Positions 12,773 to 15,830 of a stretch of DNA of 15,830 nucleotides are shown one piece after another. The stretch comes from Alphaproteobacteria bacterium HGW-Alphaproteobacteria-13 (GTDB lineage Bacteria > Pseudomonadota > Alphaproteobacteria > Sphingomonadales > Sphingomonadaceae). Each line of letters opens with the position of its first letter. The first letter of the stretch is position 1. Position numbers and translations under genes: made by a program. The stretch covers positions 1 through 15,830 of the forward strand of contig PHEM01000036.1 in assembly GCA_002842935.1 (NCBI GenBank). The letters are read 5' to 3'. Below the pieces are notes generated by a model. It was not told where the DNA came from. It worked only from the letters and a program-made list of their open reading frames with translations, and ran no database searches.

Positions 12773-13105
12773 TCAACCCCTGATCCCGTCCCAGCGGTCC
12801 AGCTCATGCGCGATCGACTGTTCGACCAGTTCGTTCCACACCGCGCGGATGCGGTCGGGGTCCAGCCCGGCCTTCGCCGCTTCGCGCACCGCATTGTCCA
12901 GCACTTCGGCCTTGCGCGCCTCGTCGCGGACGGCGGCGCGGTCGGGCTTGATGCGCGCGGCGGCGTCCATATAGCCGAAGCGGCGGACGAGCAGCGCGAC
13001 CAGTTCGCGGTCGACCTGATCGACCCCGGCGCGCACGTCTGCCATTGTCTCGCACTGCTCGGGGGTCATCGTCTCGCAGTCTTCGGGTGATTTGGCGGAA
13101 GTCAT
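12773..13105 (-). CDS. Chorismate mutase, AroQ class
   Basis: The enzyme converts chorismate to prephenate for phenylalanine and tyrosine synthesis. The 110-residue product is a single all-helical AroQ domain: VRAGVDQVDRELVALLVRRF (24-43), YMDAAARIKPDR with K53, then VRDEARKAEVL (59-69), and a third helix IRAVWNELVEQSIAHELDRW (86-105). R25, R42, K53 and R60 are the likely carboxylate-binding basic residues by family analogy. No prephenate dehydratase or dehydrogenase domain is attached, so it is a monofunctional mutase. An isochorismate-pyruvate lyase (PchB) shares the fold and cannot be excluded. The N-terminus holds an 8-residue tandem duplication, giving three in-frame ATGs (13105, 13069, 13045), so the exact start is uncertain. 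It converges on the trmJ fusion across a palindrome. Confidence 0.88.
   Translation of the reverse strand: MTSAKSPEDCETMTPEQCETMADVRAGVDQVDRELVALLVRRFGYMDAAARIKPDRAAVRDEARKAEVLDNAVREAAKAGLDPDRIRAVWNELVEQSIAHELDRWDGIRG
13043..13090. repeat. 24-bp imperfect tandem duplication in the chorismate mutase N-terminus
   Basis: Two adjacent 24-bp units (13043-13066 and 13067-13090) encode TPEQCETM and SPEDCETM. Both begin CAT on the plus strand, so each unit brings its own in-frame ATG on the coding strand. Differences are spread over several codons, so the duplication is not recent. Confidence 0.6.
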
Positions 13106-13143
13106 GCGCGCTGCCTTTAACGGCTTTTTCCCGGCTGTCGAGC

Positions 13144-13172
13144 TTGACTCGGGCGCGGCGGCCGTCTAACCG
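13144..13172 (+). promoter_or_regulatory. Weak candidate promoter for rpsD
   Basis: TTGACT (13144-13149) lies 17 bp before TAACCG (13167-13172), giving a leader of about 110 nt. The -35 is good but the -10 is poor, and the region is GC-rich. The rest of 13106-13291 shows no gene. Confidence 0.3.
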
Positions 13173-13291
13173 CGCGCCTTCGCAAATTGGCCCCGCACCC
13201 CGGTGAAGCGGCGGCCGCATGGGGGACATCCTCCATGGTGCGATCCGGGACACGCCGAAATCCCTCGGCACACAGCAGATTGGAGACGACG

Positions 13292-13903
13292 ATGTCGAAG
13301 CGCCACAGCGCCAAGTATAAACTCGACCGCCGCATGGGCGAGAATATCTGGGGTCGCCCGAAAAGCCCCGTCAACCGCCGCGAATATGGTCCCGGCCAGC
13401 ACGGCCAGCGCCGCAAGGGCAAGATGTCGGACTTCGGCATCCAGCTGCGCGCCAAGCAGAAGCTGAAGGGCTATTACGGCGACATCACCGAAAAGCAGTT
13501 CAAGAAGAATTATTTCGAGGCGTCGCGCATGAAGGGCGACACCGGCCAGAATCTGATCGGCCTGCTCGAACGCCGCCTCGACGCGATCGTCTATCGCGCC
13601 AAGTTCGCGCCGACGATCTTCTCGGCCCGCCAGCTCGTCAGCCACGGCCACGTCTATGTCAACGGCGTCAAGTGCAACATCGCCAGCCGCCTCGTGAAGC
13701 CGGGCGACGACGTGACGCTGGGCAAGAAGGCGCAGGAAATGGCGCTGGTCGCCGAAGCGCAGAGCCTGCCCGAGCGCGACCTGCCCGAATATGTCGCGGT
13801 CGACGGCACCAAGGCGACCTTCGTGCGCGTGCCGACGCTCGACGAAGTGCCCTACCCGGTGAAGATGGAACCGAATCTGGTCGTCGAATTCTATTCGCGC
13901 TGA
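13292..13903 (+). CDS. rpsD: 30S ribosomal protein S4
   Basis: S4 is a primary 16S rRNA-binding protein that nucleates 30S assembly. The 203-residue product matches the family. I chose ATG 13292 because GGAG lies 7 bp upstream and MSKRHSAKYKLDRRMGENIW is the standard alphaproteobacterial N-terminus; the frame stays open further upstream, but that sequence is not S4. The N-terminal region (SPVNRREYGPGQHGQRRKGK, 25-44) lacks the four zinc cysteines, so this is the zinc-free form. The S4 RNA-binding domain spans about residues 91-150 (LLERRLDAIVYRAKFAPT, RQLVSHGHVYVNG). The C-terminus VKMEPNLVVEFYSR is typical. It is monocistronic with a strong terminator. Confidence 0.98.
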   Translation: MSKRHSAKYKLDRRMGENIWGRPKSPVNRREYGPGQHGQRRKGKMSDFGIQLRAKQKLKGYYGDITEKQFKKNYFEASRMKGDTGQNLIGLLERRLDAIVYRAKFAPTIFSARQLVSHGHVYVNGVKCNIASRLVKPGDDVTLGKKAQEMALVAEAQSLPERDLPEYVAVDGTKATFVRVPTLDEVPYPVKMEPNLVVEFYSR

Positions 13904-13921
13904 TCCTATTCAGTCCGCATC

Positions 13922-13952
13922 AAGGGCGGCTCGGCAACGAGCCGCCCTTTTT
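13922..13952 (+). terminator. Rho-independent terminator after rpsD
   Basis: A perfect 9-bp stem GGGCGGCTC/GAGCCGCCC (13924-13932 and 13939-13947) with a 6-nt loop is followed by TTTTT at 13948-13952. It starts 19 bp after the rpsD stop. The opposing peptidase gene ends only 5 bp further on; in its direction the hairpin is followed by only TT, so termination there would be weaker. Confidence 0.9.
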
Positions 13953-13956
13953 CGTT

Positions 13957-15830
13957 TCAGTGCGGCAGAAACGCCGAAATTCTTCTCAACATATCCGACC
14001 GCGCTTCCCCGGTCTCGAGCGAATGGCCGATTTCGGGATATTCGATCAGTTCGACGCGCTTGCCCTTCGCCTCCAGAGCGCGCTTCATCAGCCGCGACTG
14101 AATGATATCGACATGCTGATCGAAGGTGCCATGAAACATCAGCACGGGCACTTGAATCGCTTCCGCATTCTGTGCTGGCGATCCGTCGCGGATGTGCGGG
14201 CCAGAACCGATGAACGTGGCGCTGATGCGGCCGCTCCCTTCCTGCACCGCGTCGTCCCTTAGTTTCTGTAGGTCTGCGACCGGGGCGATTGCCACGATAG
14301 CCTTGAACAAATCCGGCGCGACCACGCCCGATTGCAACGCCGCATAGCCGCCATAGGACCAGCCGACGATGGATAGCCTGGAAGGATCGACTCCTTGCGA
14401 GATCAGCCAGCGTCCACCGTCATTGATATCGCCGATCGCGTTTTGCCACGACTGGAAGCCATTGTTCATGTACCAGCTGTCGCCATAGCCTGACGACCCG
14501 CGATAATTGGGCTGCAGGACAGCATAGCCGGACTGAGCGAAATATTGCGCCAGCCAGTCGAAGCCCCATTCGTCGCGCGCGGCCGGCCCCCCATGCGGCA
14601 ACACGATGGCCGGCAACGCCCTTGCGTCGCTTCGCCCCGGCGGCAACGTCAGATAGCCCGGTACCTCGATCCCATCGGCCGCCCGATAGCTGATCGGCCT
14701 GACCGGCGACAATGTCGCCCCCGACAGCTGTTCCCGGGCTGCGAGCAACGGACGCAGTTCCTTCGCCGCCGGATTGAACAGATAATATGTTCCGGGATCG
14801 GTGTCCGATTCCGCCCGGACAAGATAGCGGCTCTCGTCGGCCGACGCGTCCACGATCACCACCTGCTTTGCGCCGAGCGCCCTGGACAGGGAATCGGCCA
14901 TTCCGGCGGCGGCGGCATCGGTCATCAGCACCTGGCGTCGATCGGTCACATAGGACACGCCCACGATCCGCCCGTTGCGGCCGATCCGAATGATATCGTC
15001 CACGTCCACTTCGGGATGCGCGTAGATCGTGGTGGTCGCACCGCTGCCGTCCAGCGCCATGGCGACGACGGCCTTGCGGCCATCGATCTTTTGAAAGCCA
15101 TAGACGCGGTCCGTCGCTGCATCGATCGCCGCCGGTTCGAACCCCTCTTCCGTGACGACGTTGAATTGCGTGAGCGGTTTCCATCGCCCCCCGTCTTTCG
15201 CCCGATAGGAGAAGCGGAGCGTCGGGGACCACTGCCCCGCACTGTTATAGCTCTGCGTCGCCATGATACGGACGTTTCCGTGCCCGTCGGACATATAGGA
15301 AACGGCATTCGGGCTGGCCGGCACCACGCGCGTGGCGGTCCCGCTGACGGAATTGACTCGATCGACGCCCAGTCCGTCGGCCTGGCTCGCCAGCCGGGTG
15401 TCCGCGCCCATTTCCGGGAGATAGCTGCGCGTCATCAAGAGCGACCCGTTGTCCGTGGAAGACCAATCGAGTACGCTTCCACCCCGGAGATCCAGACCAA
15501 CCGACCGAAAGTTTCGGACGTTGCTGAGAAGGCGGAGATTCCCGCCCGCGGCGTCGAGGGCGATGATATTCGACGCGCCCAGAATGTCGCCGATGACATT
15601 GTCGCGAGCGAAAGTCTGACAGACGAGCCGCATGTTGGTCACCCAGCCACACCAGCGGAGAGAGCCTTTACTTCCGCCGTCGCTGGACAATATCTGACGC
15701 GGCCGGGCGCCTTCCTCCGTCGCAACGACATAGAGATGACGCGCCTGTTGCGCCCCTTGCTCTATGAAAGCAAGCTGGTTGCCGTCGGGCGACAAGCTGA
15801 CGTCACGAACCGATGGCAATGCGCCGAAAC
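13957..15830 (-). CDS. S9-family prolyl oligopeptidase-like peptidase, C-terminal part (partial)
   Basis: This is a serine peptidase of the dipeptidyl-peptidase/acylaminoacyl-peptidase group. About 624 residues are visible and the gene runs off the right edge: the frame stays open upstream of the TTG at 15817-15819, reading FGALPSVRDVSLSPDGN, which is usual interior sequence, so the true start is outside. The first 370 residues look like a beta-propeller of WD/TolB-like strands (SPDGNQLAFIEQG, RHLYVVATEEG). The hydrolase domain follows: VLPHGGPAARDEWGF, LQPNYRGSSGYGDSW, nucleophile GWSYGGYAA (S488, counting from the TTG codon), acid FHGTFDQHVD (D567) and IGHSLETG (H599). The triad is intact. 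A signal peptide would be expected in the missing N-terminus, but this cannot be seen. It converges on rpsD across the terminator. Confidence 0.93.
   Translation of the reverse strand, partial: FGALPSVRDVSLSPDGNQLAFIEQGAQQARHLYVVATEEGARPRQILSSDGGSKGSLRWCGWVTNMRLVCQTFARDNVIGDILGASNIIALDAAGGNLRLLSNVRNFRSVGLDLRGGSVLDWSSTDNGSLLMTRSYLPEMGADTRLASQADGLGVDRVNSVSGTATRVVPASPNAVSYMSDGHGNVRIMATQSYNSAGQWSPTLRFSYRAKDGGRWKPLTQFNVVTEEGFEPAAIDAATDRVYGFQKIDGRKAVVAMALDGSGATTTIYAHPEVDVDDIIRIGRNGRIVGVSYVTDRRQVLMTDAAAAGMADSLSRALGAKQVVIVDASADESRYLVRAESDTDPGTYYLFNPAAKELRPLLAAREQLSGATLSPVRPISYRAADGIEVPGYLTLPPGRSDARALPAIVLPHGGPAARDEWGFDWLAQYFAQSGYAVLQPNYRGSSGYGDSWYMNNGFQSWQNAIGDINDGGRWLISQGVDPSRLSIVGWSYGGYAALQSGVVAPDLFKAIVAIAPVADLQKLRDDAVQEGSGRISATFIGSGPHIRDGSPAQNAEAIQVPVLMFHGTFDQHVDIIQSRLMKRALEAKGKRVELIEYPEIGHSLETGEARSDMLRRISAFLPH

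Noticed and set aside
15817..15819. TTG as the start of the S9 peptidase
   Set aside because: The frame continues to the edge with plausible family sequence (FGALPSV), so this codon is an internal leucine and the gene is cut by the window.
1..15830. CRISPR array, integrase, transposase or prophage genes
   Set aside because: No regularly spaced direct repeats and no such proteins were seen; the only mobility hint is the GIY-YIG unit with its flanking repeats.

Overview
The window is high-GC chromosomal DNA from an alphaproteobacterium, most likely a sphingomonad (Sphingomonas, Sphingopyxis or a relative). I infer this from the protein sequences (HU, Lon, DnaX, S4 without N-terminal zinc cysteines, an S9 peptidase with a GWSYGG serine motif) and from several families of intergenic palindromes that I associate with this group. 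No database was searched. Most of the content is core housekeeping genes; the accessory signal lies in the intergenic repeats and in one fused gene.

Layout. At 1-1016, on the minus strand, are the start of an OmpR-type response regulator (cut by the left edge), a small secreted PepSY-like protein, and tRNA-Val(CAC). At 1017-3960 are hupB (HU) and lon on the minus strand, each with a recognisable promoter or terminator. At 3961-6300 are ybaB and dnaX on the minus strand, overlapping by ATGA, with the 4.5S/SRP RNA gene just upstream of dnaX. At 6297-8010 is a nested palindrome, then a 2Fe-2S ferredoxin and a cysteine desulfurase (minus strand, overlapping by one base), then a perfect 32-bp hairpin. 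At 8033-9125 are two adjacent operator-like dyads, an alpha/beta hydrolase (plus), another composite palindrome and a 54-residue membrane protein (minus). At 9248-12641, on the plus strand, is a tight run rpiB-glyA-nrdR followed by a GIY-YIG/TrmJ-type methyltransferase fusion. At 12640-13105 a palindrome separates that fusion from a convergent chorismate mutase. At 13292-13952 are rpsD and its terminator, and at 13957-15830 the C-terminal part of an S9 prolyl-oligopeptidase-family enzyme, cut by the right edge.

How the genes fit together. dnaX-ybaB and rpiB-glyA-nrdR are translationally coupled or nearly so. The desulfurase and ferredoxin form a small Fe-S or sulfur-mobilising operon, divergent from the hydrolase across a region with two dyads. 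Lon and HU are independent housekeeping or heat-shock units.

The most interesting point is at 11475-11883. A GIY-YIG endonuclease-like reading frame is flanked by inverted copies of a roughly 48-bp repeat, and the inner copy is translated as the linker into a tRNA methyltransferase that has no start codon of its own. This looks like a repeat-bounded GIY-YIG cassette that landed between nrdR and trmJ and fused to the latter. Most other palindromic elements here sit within 15 bp of a stop codon, which suggests 3'-end targeting or a 3'-end function.
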